From Volutella citrinella (taxonomy: Eukaryota > Ascomycota > Sordariomycetes > Hypocreales > Nectriaceae): 64,000 bases of DNA. Below are positions 1 through 9,984 of this stretch, piece after piece. The notes beneath the pieces were generated by a model, which saw only the letters and a list, made by a program, of their open reading frames with translations, was not told the DNA's origin and searched no databases. Where the stretch lies: NCBI GenBank assembly GCA_034401135.1, contig JAWZSP010000007.1, positions 1,860,001 through 1,924,000 of the forward strand. Direction: 5' to 3'. The translations under genes and the position numbers were made by a program. Each line of letters starts with the position of its first letter. Position 1 is the stretch's first letter.

Positions 1-3000
1 ACAGTCGAACAGAGGGCCCCAGGACGCAGTGACAGGGTCTGCACGTCTGGGGCCCCCTCCCCCTTCATGTCTCTCAGGAAGCAGCAAGCCACACATGCAC
101 ACGAGGCCAAAGCGAGAAAGGCGACGCACCCATGGCGGCGCTCGGCTCAACCGCCTGACCGTCTCTCTGGCTGTAGGCGAGCCTATGGGCGTGCTGGGCG
201 GCCCCCCTGGGTGGCTTACCCCGGACCGCAACCGCAGGCCGTGCTTTTCTGGGTGGTACAGATCCTCATGGGATGACGGGACTCGAGGGGGGGGGGGGGC
301 AAGAGATGGGGTACATGAGAGACAGCTGCTGCAGCCCGCTCATCGGTGGCCAACCAGCTGGTGTTGGCGAGAGGGAATGACGCCCTCCGGATCTGCGGTG
401 ACTCGGGGAGCGGCAACCCTCACATGTCCTTTTGCCATTTGTCTGTTGTTACGTACTAGTAATAGTAGCACTTGCTGCATGGCGAAACATGAGGCAGAGT
501 CCCAGAAAGCATTGATGATTCCCTGTAAGATGGCTGGACTAGCGAGAGACTTGGATGGACTGGGACAGAGATGGGACCTAAATTACTGCCCGCTTCCCGA
601 AAGACAAGCATAGAGGCTACTCCTCCTGCGTTACTGCTAGCAGCCTAGTCGGCATCCCTCTTTTGGTTGATGCTACAGGCGGCCCGGCTGTCGCTGTCTC
701 GGTGGCGGCGTTCACTAGTGCCAACAGCCGACCAACAACCTGTCAACTCATTCCCGTTGCTCAATGGGCCAAGAGTGGAGTGCAGCGAGCCCCGTGACGA
801 TCAGCCAGCATGTGTCCTTCCTCCTGGTCCTGGGGTTGGCCTCACTGGTCTGTGTGTTTTTGGCGACTGACAATTACAAGCATCCTGTCTGGCTGTCCCC
901 GACGCTCGGGTTGAAGAAGGAAGAAGGGGGGCGTGGAGCAAGGACTCTTGATTCCTGATTCCGCTCATCGTCAACGCTACCTCGATGGACTAACAACATC
1001 AACAGCAACGCAACATCCTCCTCGTGGACCAGTTTGGCAAGACGCAACCAATAAGCCGATTCAAAGCTGGCCTCGTCTCTCCCCCTCCAGACGGTGCGCG
1101 CAGGCAGCATGCACCAACGGACAAAGAGAGAACTTGAGGAGCAGCACACCCCCCCTGCTGGCCAAACTGGGTAGGTAATTTGCCGTTCGGAGGTGCAGCA
1201 GAGAGTGGCTGCTACGAGGCCCTTGCGCACGTAATACTACGACGTGCGTCCGGAGCACTACCTACGTAGCAGTACATGGCTTGCGACTGTCCCATGGCCT
1301 GCCTGGGCCCTGCGTGACCTGTCGTGGTTGAGCTACCTATACGTCCGTATATGGGCAATGGCGGGCATGTCCCGTGTCCTGGCCCTCGTCTCCGCGACCA
1401 CTCATTGGCTCAGAATAGCACCTTGGAATATCTCCTTGGAATAACATCGTAGAGTTAACACCTCGCCTCAGCAGAGCAGTCAACGAGGAGTCAAAGACCA
1501 GCCCAAGACCAAGCGCTGTTATGGGATCGCCTCGAGCGTGAATCCATGTCGCCCGCCCGCCCTCTTGGCTCTTCAGCCATTGCTAGCCCCGTGGGCCGTG
1601 GCCATGGCGCCCCCCTCGGTCTGCAGATCCTACCTGCGCATGATGCCCACCACCCCAGACATGGCAGAACAAGCGTTGCAAGCCCTGCCCGCCTCGGCCA
1701 GAAAAAGCAATCCCAACGCCGTCTCCAGACTCGCCCAGGCTGCGACGCCTGGCTAGTCGACCAGTTGTGTCCTGCCGGTCCCCGGATTTCCCGTCGTCGT
1801 GGTTCGGCGTGATCCCTGGGGCCACACCATCTCCGGTTCTTGTCCCCCAGTCCCTGGCCATTCCTCTGGCTCTCTGTGCCTTCTGGCCACCCTCAGGAGC
1901 CTGGCTTGCAGCACTAATCCTGCGCCAGCCGGCATGGGGATGGACACTATGCTCGTCTTTTTCCCTCTCCTCATAACCCGCCCTGGTGCCTCCCCTGCGT
2001 CTGCGTCTGCATTGCTCTCCCTACTCTGCTTCTGTTCTGTTTTCTCCGCGAGCCCCTCCCCCAGCGCAGGAATGGCCCTGTCCTGCATCTAGCATTACAA
2101 GTAGTCTTTGCCTCTCTCCATCTCTGCTCTCCTGCCATCCTCTCCCTGCCAACTGCCTGCTGCACCCCCCTTGGACTCTACTACGGTACTTACTGGTACC
2201 TCTTACCACGGAATATACGCCGCGGAACAACTTGAACTTAGACATCCATCCGTTCATCTTGACCTCTTCCAACCTACCGACGTACCGAACCGACCAAGCG
2301 ACGAACCCAACCCCTCTCCCTCTGCTCTCCCTTTCTACCTCTCCTGTCGGCCTGCCTGTTACTATTCCGTTTCTGTCCCCACTCAGCATTTTCCCTATTC
2401 GTCCTGTCAGGTGCATGATCTGATTGACGATATTAATACTCCGGCGGGCCCCTCTCTCTCCCTGGCCTGCACTGCTAATATACGCGCTCCTGCTGGTGCT
2501 CTCTTGCCGAAGCAGCCCCACCTGGCCGGCCATCACGCGAGGCTTCTGCCCATTTTCTCTTCAACCGTCGCTGTCCGGTCGCCTTGCGCGCGCGTGCCGG
2601 ACTCTTCAACTCCTCGCCGAAAAAGACGGAACTGCCCGGCGCCTGGCTCGTCTTTGACCATCGCCATTGCGATTCCGGTCGCGCACACGACTTGGCGACT
2701 GCTCTCCACCAAACCACTTCCAACAATTCCGCTACTCGTCCCGGCAGTACTGGTACCAGCCTCCACTGCCTTCACTCTCTCGGGGGCCACCATCAGCAGA
2801 GCATGGTCTGACCCGCATCGTTGCAAAATCAACTGACGGCCAAATTTCTCACCCCGACGGCAAATCCTGGGCGCGGATTCTCCCCATCATTGGGCCGAGG
2901 TCAGAAGGTTGTTGGTCATTAGCCTCGCCCATTTCCGCCCTCCCCCAAAAGGAATTGGTTGCTTTATGACTATTTGCTGAGGCGCATGGCTCGGGTCAAG

Positions 3001-3067
3001 TAGCACTTGGTAAAGTGCGTTTGCGAGGAGCATCTCCCCTTGCTCGATTGGGGAAGAAATTGCTGGA
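1..3067. other. Intergenic / long upstream region, no gene supported
   Basis: No reading frame here looks like a real protein; those present are short, overlapping and low in complexity. From about 1,960 to 2,400 the + strand is rich in C and T, as in long pyrimidine-rich leaders upstream of fungal genes, so part may be the 5' untranslated region of the gene starting at 3068. A run of G lies near 286-298. The window edge prevents saying what lies to the left. Confidence 0.5.
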
Positions 3068-4354
3068 ATGGAGATAGAGGCCAATGGACAGACCTCTCTC
3101 AATCTGCTCGAGACATGGCGGCGAAATGCGACTCTGAATTGCCACGACGAGATTGCGCTCCTCTCCTTGGACCTTGCATCAGAGAACATCGCCCAGGTCC
3201 CACGTTTTGCCGCCTCTGATCCACTCATCGAGGCCATTTTGGCCGATGATAGGATCCTCAATGCGCAGAGAGAAGTCAGGATCAGGGATGGACCGATGGC
3301 GACCAGTGTCCGCCCAGATTTACACGTGCGACCACAGCCAGCGCCAGGCCTTGGGTTCAGCTTTGCCTTGCTTCACGAAACTGGGAAGCCACTGGAAATC
3401 CAGGCCAAGCCCTTGATGAAACCTAGGCGCGGATTAAAACGTCGACGCCTCGTTTGCGACGTCGATGGCTACAACACAGCAGGCCTTAGCCTGAAGAAAC
3501 GGCGGCTACGGGGCGAGCTGATCACGAGTCGACTCTCCCAGCCGTACTCGCAACCTGCGACACACATCCTCAACCGAGAAGGTCAGGAAACCGGAGACAA
3601 GCGATTCCTAAAGATGGCGACTTCGGTGGATATGGCGAGGCGGATAGCGCATCTGCACTCAACGTCCTTCCTCCGGTACTCGACCATGAATCGTCTGCGG
3701 ATGAGACTGGGTCTAGGGCATGCTGGCGCAACCGCCAAGCATCATGACCAGGAATCTACAGCTGTCGAAGCGAAGAAGAACTGTAAGACCCAGTGGAAGC
3801 CTACTAGTCTACAGGCTTCCTCTGCAGGGAAGTCACTACGGGTGTGCACGGAACCCAGCGCCGCAGCTCGTCCACAATCATCGTCGTCAACCTCGACGAC
3901 ATCCTCTACATCATCATCGTCATCATCATCAGCAACACTACGGCATCCTCCCGCATCATCACGGCAGGCATCGACGCCACCGTCAAAATGTCCAGCTGCG
4001 GCACCTCCCAAGGCGCAACCTACAGCGTGCCGTCTCTCGCAGCCCGCCGCCCTGCCTCGCCCAGCCACAGACTTTGCGGCAACGAAGCGGCACACCTCGC
4101 CCCGGATCCACCCCGTACGGTCACCGGAGATTAAGCCATCGGTGACGCACCTGGAGGACTTGGAAGAGGACAGCTTCGCGTTCCTGCACGCGGTCGATGA
4201 TGACTGGGACGACCAGGCGGAGGACCAGGAGGGCGTATATTCTGATTTCGGCATTGTTTTTCAGCAACCTGCCGCCGGCGTTGACGGGAAGGAAGAACGA
4301 ACTTATGAGGAGTATCTGGATGAGTTGGACGGCATTTGCTGGATCTCAAGGTAG
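3068..4354 (+). CDS. Conserved fungal orphan protein with basic core and acidic C-terminus
   Basis: Single-exon frame of 428 residues. I do not recognise a named domain. The N-terminal 250 residues look structured and are probably the conserved part: a stretch with twin basic clusters (KKRRLRGELITSRLSQPYS, about residues 142-160) is followed by the pattern PATHILNREG and DKRFLKMAT. Residues about 260-350 are low complexity (long Ser/Thr run, then Ala/Pro). The last 70 residues are strongly acidic and end in a Glu/Tyr/Asp-rich tail. The basic core followed by an acidic tail would suit a nuclear protein, but that is inference. The ATG at 3068 is the first in frame. It converges with the OHCU decarboxylase gene, 245 bp away. 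An unseen upstream exon cannot be excluded. Confidence 0.7.
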   Translation: MEIEANGQTSLNLLETWRRNATLNCHDEIALLSLDLASENIAQVPRFAASDPLIEAILADDRILNAQREVRIRDGPMATSVRPDLHVRPQPAPGLGFSFALLHETGKPLEIQAKPLMKPRRGLKRRRLVCDVDGYNTAGLSLKKRRLRGELITSRLSQPYSQPATHILNREGQETGDKRFLKMATSVDMARRIAHLHSTSFLRYSTMNRLRMRLGLGHAGATAKHHDQESTAVEAKKNCKTQWKPTSLQASSAGKSLRVCTEPSAAARPQSSSSTSTTSSTSSSSSSSATLRHPPASSRQASTPPSKCPAAAPPKAQPTACRLSQPAALPRPATDFAATKRHTSPRIHPVRSPEIKPSVTHLEDLEEDSFAFLHAVDDDWDDQAEDQEGVYSDFGIVFQQPAAGVDGKEERTYEEYLDELDGICWISR

Positions 4355-4599
4355 AGAAGCATCGTGTCTCGCCGTGGGAGGGAGACCAAATGTAAAAAAG
4401 TTGAATGTTTCAAATGCATAACATTGAAGCCGCCGTTTGAGCGCGCTTCACATTAGGGGATGGGAACAAGGACAACAGCTGCGTTTGTCGCAGAGATATT
4501 GTGGCAAATGTCCATATCAGCCAGATGAATACATTAAAATCATCACCCTGCCCTGCTGCCTATCCTAGGCAAATCCCTTCAAGTTCATTGGTGTCAAGC

Positions 4600-5181
4600 C
4601 TACTGCACAGGCAGTTTCGATGCTCGGTCCTTTGCGATATCACGCATTGCCTGAGACATCATAAGCGACATGTTAAGAATGCTATGGTGAAAAATTGACA
4701 ATATTACCTGTAGGGCCTCGTCGACTTCCTTAGAGAATTCTCCTCGGGCAATTCTCTGCCGCATGTTTTCCATAATCTCAGGCCGCCCGCGACCATTCAC
4801 AAAGACAACATAGCGGAGGCCAGGGAATCGAGCCTCATACTCAGCATTAAGCTTGGCCAGTTCTTCTCCCTCTCCCGCTAGATTTGCCTGTTCAGCTGCC
4901 GACTGCGCAGATTCAACCTTCTTAGCACCCAGCCGGGGGTGTGAACCAAGTATGGAGAGCAACTTGGGGTCAGGGTCAGACCAGGAGCTGTCGGCCGCCA
5001 GTGAATGTAAGCCTGCATAGCAGGCGTCAATGAACTCGGGATACGACGAGTATGTGGCGTTCTTAGTGACGGGGATAAGAGCTTCATGGATTGCAGGGCT
5101 TGGCTCAAAAAGCAGATCCAGGACCCGGGTTTGATCTTCAGCGCTGCTGCTCGGCAGATGCTGGATTGGAAGCAGGGCCAT
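4600..5181 (-). CDS. OHCU decarboxylase (uric acid catabolism)
   Basis: Predicted 2-oxo-4-hydroxy-4-carboxy-5-ureidoimidazoline decarboxylase, the third enzyme of the urate-to-allantoin route after urate oxidase and HIU hydrolase; it yields S-allantoin. The family signatures are present: SHPRLGAKK (catalytic His81) and FVNGRGRPEIMENMRQRI, giving the all-helical fold. Exons are 5181-4708 and 4650-4600. The 57-nt intron 4707-4651 (GTAATA...TCTCAG, branch TTAAC) is a multiple of three and has no stop, so the genomic frame reads through to 193 residues. Removing it joins DEALQ to AMRDIAKDRA and gives 174 residues, matching the family. No C-terminal SKL-type signal is seen (ends PVQ), so a cytosolic site is likely. 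It shares a 438-bp divergent promoter with PRP19 that carries a cluster of GATA motifs. Confidence 0.93.
   Translation of the reverse strand: MALLPIQHLPSSSAEDQTRVLDLLFEPSPAIHEALIPVTKNATYSSYPEFIDACYAGLHSLAADSSWSDPDPKLLSILGSHPRLGAKKVESAQSAAEQANLAGEGEELAKLNAEYEARFPGLRYVVFVNGRGRPEIMENMRQRIARGEFSKEVDEALQVILSIFHHSILNMSLMMSQAMRDIAKDRASKLPVQ
4651..4707 (-). other. Stop-free 57-nt intron in OHCU decarboxylase gene
   Basis: Donor CAG|GTAATA and acceptor CTCAG|GCA are in phase 0. If retained, the intron would add 19 mostly hydrophobic residues just before the C-terminal AMRDIAKDRA helix. Splicing is favoured because the joined protein matches the family. Confidence 0.85.
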
Positions 5182-5392
5182 GGTTCAGGTGGCGGGGTGG
5201 TGTGGCACACAATCTATTTTTTGATGGCGGAGAAGACGGAGAAAGCGATTTTAGTTATGCTTTTTTTTTGTGACACTCTTCAGGGATTATAAGCGATCGT
5301 CACTGGAAGAGAGCTGCCTATCGCGCCTCAACTTCCTCGCCGGCTGGCGGAGATGCGCGAGTCTCAAGCTTCGGTGGTCTCCGGGTGTAAGC

Positions 5393-5449
5393 GATAGGCG
5401 ATAAGAGGATGCGTCTCAGATAAGATAAGAGGTAGCACGCTATCTTATC
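5393..5449. promoter_or_regulatory. Cluster of GATA-factor motifs in a divergent promoter
   Basis: GATAAG occurs at 5400-5405, 5419-5424 and 5424-5429 on the + strand, and as CTTATC at 5444-5449; GATAG cores lie at about 5393 and 5441. Four full HGATAR sites within 50 bp is the arrangement bound by AreA/NIT2 nitrogen regulators in ascomycetes. The cluster is 219-268 bp upstream of the OHCU decarboxylase start and 171-220 bp upstream of the PRP19 start. Given the pathways, the purine gene is the likely target; binding itself is inferred. Confidence 0.7.
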
Positions 5450-5619
5450 AGCGCGTGACCTTCGATTGCCCAGCCAGCCAGCCGTGCTTGGTGGTCAATG
5501 CGCCAGGCAAAATCAATCTCAGCTAGGAGTGTGTCGCAACTGAGCTTCAGGGCAAAGTCGCCATACTTGAAATATCGACCAGCAATTGAAAGCTTGCCAA
5601 GCTTTGGATCGCAGTCGCC

Positions 5620-7275
5620 ATGCTTTGTGGAAGTATGTTTCGCTATATTACCGCATCAATGTGCATGTATGCTAAATGAGGCAACAGTTTCCGGGGAGGC
5701 TCCTCAAGAGCCAGTCGTTTCCAAGAAGTCTGGTTAGTGCTTGTCGCTGCCTCCTCATGACGATTTGCAATGGTCGCGCTGACACGTTTTATCCAGGTGT
5801 CGTCTACGAGAAGCGCCTCATAGAGCAGTACATCGCCGAGCATGGCACCGAGCCCGCAAGCGGAGAGACCCTGACGACCGAAGACCTGCTCCCCATCAGC
5901 TCGTCGCGCATTGTCCGACCGCGTCCTCCTACCCTCACCTCCATCCCTGCCCTCCTCGCGACCTTCCAGAACGAATGGGACGCCCTCGCCCTAGAGACGT
6001 ATAACCTTAAAGAGCAGCTTGCTCGCACGCGCGAGGAGCTCTCAACCGCTCTATACCAGCACGATGCTGCCGTCCGGGTCATTGCGCGGCTCACCAAGGA
6101 GCGGGACGAGGCTCGCGAAGCTCTCAGCAAGGTTTCCGTCTCTGGTGCCGCTGCCGATGGTGACCAGATGATGGTTGATAGCGTGGAAAAGCTTCCTGAG
6201 GAGCTCTCTGCGCTTGTCAAGGAGACACAGGAGAAGTATGTTGTCCTCGACTTGCCAGCGCATGTTCGCCTCCATGCTAATTTGATAATAGGCTTTCCAA
6301 GGGCCGCAAGAAGCGCCCCGTCCCCGAAGGCTGGGCCACCTCCGAAGAGATCAGCGCCCTGGCAGTTGAAACCTCGAACGCGCTGCCAGTTCCTCAGGTC
6401 ACCTCCCTGGGCGTTTCCAACAGCACTGCCGCCGTGGCTGGCCTGGGCGGCCAGGCTGCCATCTACTCGATTGCTGAGGACAAGGTGGAGAGCCAGATTA
6501 CCGTTGACGAGCCTGTGACTGCGACTCTTTGGACCGGCTCGCAGATGATGGTGGCTACCAGCCAGGGTTCCCTCAAGGTGTTTGAAGGAGGCAACCAGAT
6601 TGCGTCTCTGTCGGCGCACTCTGGTGCTGCTACTGGCCTGAGCCTTCACACCTCGGGCGCGCTGCTCGCCACTGTTGGTACTGACAAGGGAATCAACTTT
6701 TACAAGACGGACTCGTTTGAGCGTGTCAGCCGCGCTTACACCGACGCTGGTGAGCACTTCAAATGACTGCGATGACTGTCTTCAGTTGACTAATCATATT
6801 CTTAGCTTTGACTTGTTGTGCTTTCCACCCTGATGGACACCTCCTGGCGGCTGGCTCAGTACCCGGCGACATTAAAGTATTCACCACGGACGGTCTGGAA
6901 CAACTAGCCGTCTTCAAGCTCGGCGCCCCCGTCCAGGCCCTTGCGTTCTCCGAGAACGGCTACTGGCTAGCCGCCACGGCGAAGGGACAGAGCATGGTCA
7001 CGGTTTTCAGCCTCCGCGGGAACCAGGGCGTCGACAAGGTCTTGGAAACGGGCGGACCGGTTCAGGCGCTGGCTTGGGACTACAGCGGCCAGTTCCTGGC
7101 AACGGGCGGCTCGTCAGGCATCACCGTGCACCAGTACACCAAGAGCAGCAAGTCATGGAGCGAACCGCTACGGACCTCTTCTCCGGCCGTGGCCCTGCAG
7201 TGGGGAGAGTCGGCGAAGAAATTGGTGGCGGTGAACGGGGAGGGCGTTGTGAGCGTTCTTGGGGCCAAGGAATAG
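5620..7275 (+). CDS. PRP19: Pre-mRNA-processing factor 19, U-box/WD40 E3 ubiquitin ligase
   Basis: Scaffold E3 ligase of the spliceosomal Prp19/NineTeen complex. Five exons: 5620-5632, 5688-5732, 5797-6235, 6292-6749 and 6806-7275, giving 474 residues. The first exon is only 13 nt (ATG CTT TGT GGA A, then donor GTATGT) and supplies the conserved start MLCGISGEAPQEP of the U-box. The U-box continues through YEKRLIEQYI and the ISSSRIVRPRPP segment. A Prp19-type coiled coil follows (about residues 70-140), then a C-terminal WD40 propeller that resumes after the intron at 6236-6291 with KLSKGRKKRPVPEGW. All junctions restore family sequence. The downstream half of the propeller is in the last exon (FHPDGHLLAAGSV). 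It is divergent from the OHCU decarboxylase gene. Confidence 0.96.
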
Positions 7276-8193
7276 ACAGCCTCCGCCACATGGATGGTTG
7301 CTTTTGGAAGTGAAGTTATTTTGCGGCTGGGAAGGGCATCTCGCGGTATTCGCTGTACATTACGCCTGGGGCAATGGGCTATCAGGCAGACAAGAGAGGC
7401 TCGGTGTTATCGTATCAATAAAAGACTGCATTTGTCGGATGACAAGACATTTCCCTACCTAGAAGGAAGTTGGTTACCAAAGTACAACTCAACGTGTGTG
7501 AACCACGGCGTGAGGGTAGCGTGAATCGCATTCACGGGCTCGTGTGTGCTGCCGTCATGGAATCTGCCAAGCGGACGACTGATTGCCGAGGAGAGGGCGC
7601 CCAATATCGATGGAAACTGCTTGCCTGCGCCTTCTAGAACCTGGCGGCGTTCTGCCTACGGGTCCCCCTGGCAGGAGCCGCCATGGTCGATGGGGTCGGC
7701 CAGTAGCCTCGGGATTGGCGGGGTAAACAGTCAGCAAACTCCGGCGCCACGGCAGCCTCGCATCAATCAACCTCCGATCCTATCACTCTCCGCTCAGCAC
7801 TTGAACCCTACCGCCCAACAACCTTCTCGACTATCCAACAAACACCATCTCTCCGGGTCGCCTGCACGTCGGGCGTGCTGTTCGCCACTCTGGGAGCGTG
7901 CGCCTCGCCCAACGTCGCTGTTTGCCCTTCCGCCGTCGCTCTCGAACCCCACAGTTTTGTGCAACGGCCCCATTTATCGCTATCTATCCACCCAGGTCGC
8001 CACTGCATCCTTTGTTTTGGGAGTACCATATTTTGGGCGCCGTTGCATAGCCACGGCTGCATCACCACGCGTGCGCCTACGGACCTTGGACTTTTACCCA
8101 TGAGTCACGGGATTTAGGCCCTCGTTGTCGAATACCGACCCTATTTAAACTCCTTATCTGCCCGGTCGACCCTTGCATCGAGCATCGCCCATC
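7276..8193. other. Intergenic region between PRP19 and the RING gene
   Basis: It holds the PRP19 3' end and the promoter/leader of the gene at 8194. The last 500 bp are C-rich and Pro/Ser-coding in several frames, without a convincing frame. I see no RNA gene or repeat. Confidence 0.5.
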
Positions 8194-9507
8194 ATGGATC
8201 CCGACATGGACGAAGAGTACGTCGCTGACTCGATGAGCTCGGACGATGATGACCTCGTGGAGATCTTTCTGAACCCACCAAGTCGCTTCCACTCTGTCGA
8301 GCGAACTGCCGACGGCCTCGTGCTCCCGAGGCCAGCATCACAAGGAGACACGCCGCCTACTTCACAACCTCCCGCTCCTCTCCGCCCACGCCGATTCCGA
8401 GTCTCTGCCCAGCAGCAACAGCAGATGCAAGCGCAACAGCAGATCCAGCAGCAACGTCTGCTCCAGCAACACCAACATCATATGCACCAGATGCAAATCC
8501 TCCGCCACCAGCTGGAGGGCCATGGGCACCGGCACAGGCACCGACACCGCCCACATCAGCAATCCGCTCCCAACCCCGAACCCGCTGCCTTCATCGATCT
8601 GACAGAAGAACCCGACTCGCCAGAGCAGCCTCAGCGTTCAGAATCCCAAGGCTCCGCTAGCCACCCGAATCCCCGTAGAACGAGTTCGATGCGAGCATCA
8701 CCGCCCAGGTTGGCGCGGAGCGACAGCACTTTCTTTGCCCCACAGCCGTCATTCATCGACCTCACCGCGGACTCACCTGAAGAACAACGGCCGTCAAACT
8801 CAACGCGAAGTCGGACAAACGCTGCTCGGCCCCCACCACCACAACCACCACAGCGGAGAGACGAGTTGTTTGAGCTCGAATACGTTAGTTCAGCGCCACG
8901 GGCGGGAGGTCCTGCTGCCAACTATACGATAGGAATCAGACGAGGAATTGCGGGACTCGCCGGCTTCTTTGGTGCAGAGCTCATCGGCTTCAACGCTCCG
9001 CATCTCGACATCACAAGGAACGCCTTTGGGCCACGAGAGAGCAGCCCCAAGCCCCCCATGGAACCCGTCCCACCCGCCCGTGAGGGATTCACCCGCGACA
9101 CGTGTGCGGAACCTGAGAAGGACTCAGAGACGGTGGTGGTATGCCCGGCTTGTAGTGAAGAACTGGCTTACGACCCGAACGGCTCGGCTGCGCCAAGTTT
9201 CGCTGGAGGGCGCAAGAGGAAGAGAGCGCCAGGAGAACATCACTTCTGGGCCCTGAAGAGGTGTGGTCACGTAGGTGTTTCCTGTCCATTGCCTGCTTAT
9301 CTTGGTACTAACGTCAATGTCATTCAGGTTTACTGCGCAGACTGCTTCGAGAATCGAAAGCCGACCAAGGCCAACCCAACAGGCGCAGGGTTTCCTGCAC
9401 CCGACGGAAGGGACCCCTACTCTGCGGCCAACGACTTGCGCTGTGCGGTAGATGGCTGTGAAACCAAGGTGGCGGCCAAGGCCGAGTGGATTGGGATTTT
9501 CCTCTAG
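8194..9507 (+). CDS. RING-type protein with two SUMO-interacting motifs (STUbL candidate)
   Basis: Two exons (8194-9270, 9328-9507) give 418 residues. The start MDPDMDEEY at 8194 is chosen over the in-frame ATG at 8173 because the acidic N-terminus follows it directly. The N-terminal half is disordered: a Gln-rich stretch (about residues 72-105), a His-rich stretch, then two nearly identical hydrophobic-acidic SIMs, FIDLTEEPDS (about 133) and FIDLTADSPEE (about 187). The C-terminus has a C3HC4 RING pattern: CPAC (317-320), CGH (357-359), joined across the intron to YCADC, then C-x4-C, ending AEWIGIFL. SIMs plus a C-terminal RING is the layout of SUMO-targeted ubiquitin ligase subunits (Slx5, Rfp1/2), so a role in SUMO-dependent nuclear protein turnover is inferred. 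The 57-nt intron 9271-9327 has no stop and contains TACTAAC. Confidence 0.82.
   Translation: MDPDMDEEYVADSMSSDDDDLVEIFLNPPSRFHSVERTADGLVLPRPASQGDTPPTSQPPAPLRPRRFRVSAQQQQQMQAQQQIQQQRLLQQHQHHMHQMQILRHQLEGHGHRHRHRHRPHQQSAPNPEPAAFIDLTEEPDSPEQPQRSESQGSASHPNPRRTSSMRASPPRLARSDSTFFAPQPSFIDLTADSPEEQRPSNSTRSRTNAARPPPPQPPQRRDELFELEYVSSAPRAGGPAANYTIGIRRGIAGLAGFFGAELIGFNAPHLDITRNAFGPRESSPKPPMEPVPPAREGFTRDTCAEPEKDSETVVVCPACSEELAYDPNGSAAPSFAGGRKRKRAPGEHHFWALKRCGHVGVSCPLPAYLGTNVNVIQVYCADCFENRKPTKANPTGAGFPAPDGRDPYSAANDLRCAVDGCETKVAAKAEWIGIFL
9271..9327 (+). other. Stop-free 57-nt intron interrupting the RING domain
   Basis: Donor CAC|GTAGGT, branch TACTAAC, acceptor TTCAG|GTT. Splicing joins RCGH to VYCADC, giving the H-x2-C spacing of a RING. 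Retention would insert 19 residues between zinc ligands and probably destroy the finger. Confidence 0.85.
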
Positions 9508-9984
9508 TGCCTTGCCAGGCAGGGGACAGAGAACGGCTTCTCAGTCATTTGATTGTGGAGCCTCATAACGAAGTCACGACGTGAATGGCATGGGAGCAAC
9601 GAGGCTGGGGAATGTATCGGCGTTTAGGGGACCAGATGATTCGATTCGATGGACGACTGGGCCCCTCGGTATCCTTGAAAGAGCCACTCTTGCTCTGTCG
9701 GTACGATTATGCACTGCTGGTGGCTGGGTGATTATGAATTGCACGTTTCCCTGATTTTGAGTTATAAACAGAGCGTAGGCTTAAGAGTATAAGCCTTTTG
9801 AGCGCCACGCAAGTGTATTTCTATTCTACCATGCCTAATGGAAACCCTCATCCAAGCTATAAGTGCTGCAAACGCGCCTCCAGATGCAAAATACTCCCAG
9901 TGCCCAATGAACGCTATTGTGAAATCAAATCGCTTGGCCGTATGTGCGAGGTCGTCGGACAGAATCTTGCTCCATTCCATCCCG
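9508..9984. other. Convergent intergenic region
   Basis: It separates two 3' ends. AT content is higher than in the flanking genes, as expected for untranslated ends. No gene or repeat is seen. Confidence 0.5.

Noticed and set aside
29..613. 194-codon + strand frame near the left edge
   Set aside because: Pro/Arg/Ser-rich and repetitive, overlapping others; nothing recognised.
2108..2836. 242-codon + strand frame before the orphan gene
   Set aside because: Its Ser/Pro/Leu bias follows from the C/T-rich sequence; more likely a leader.
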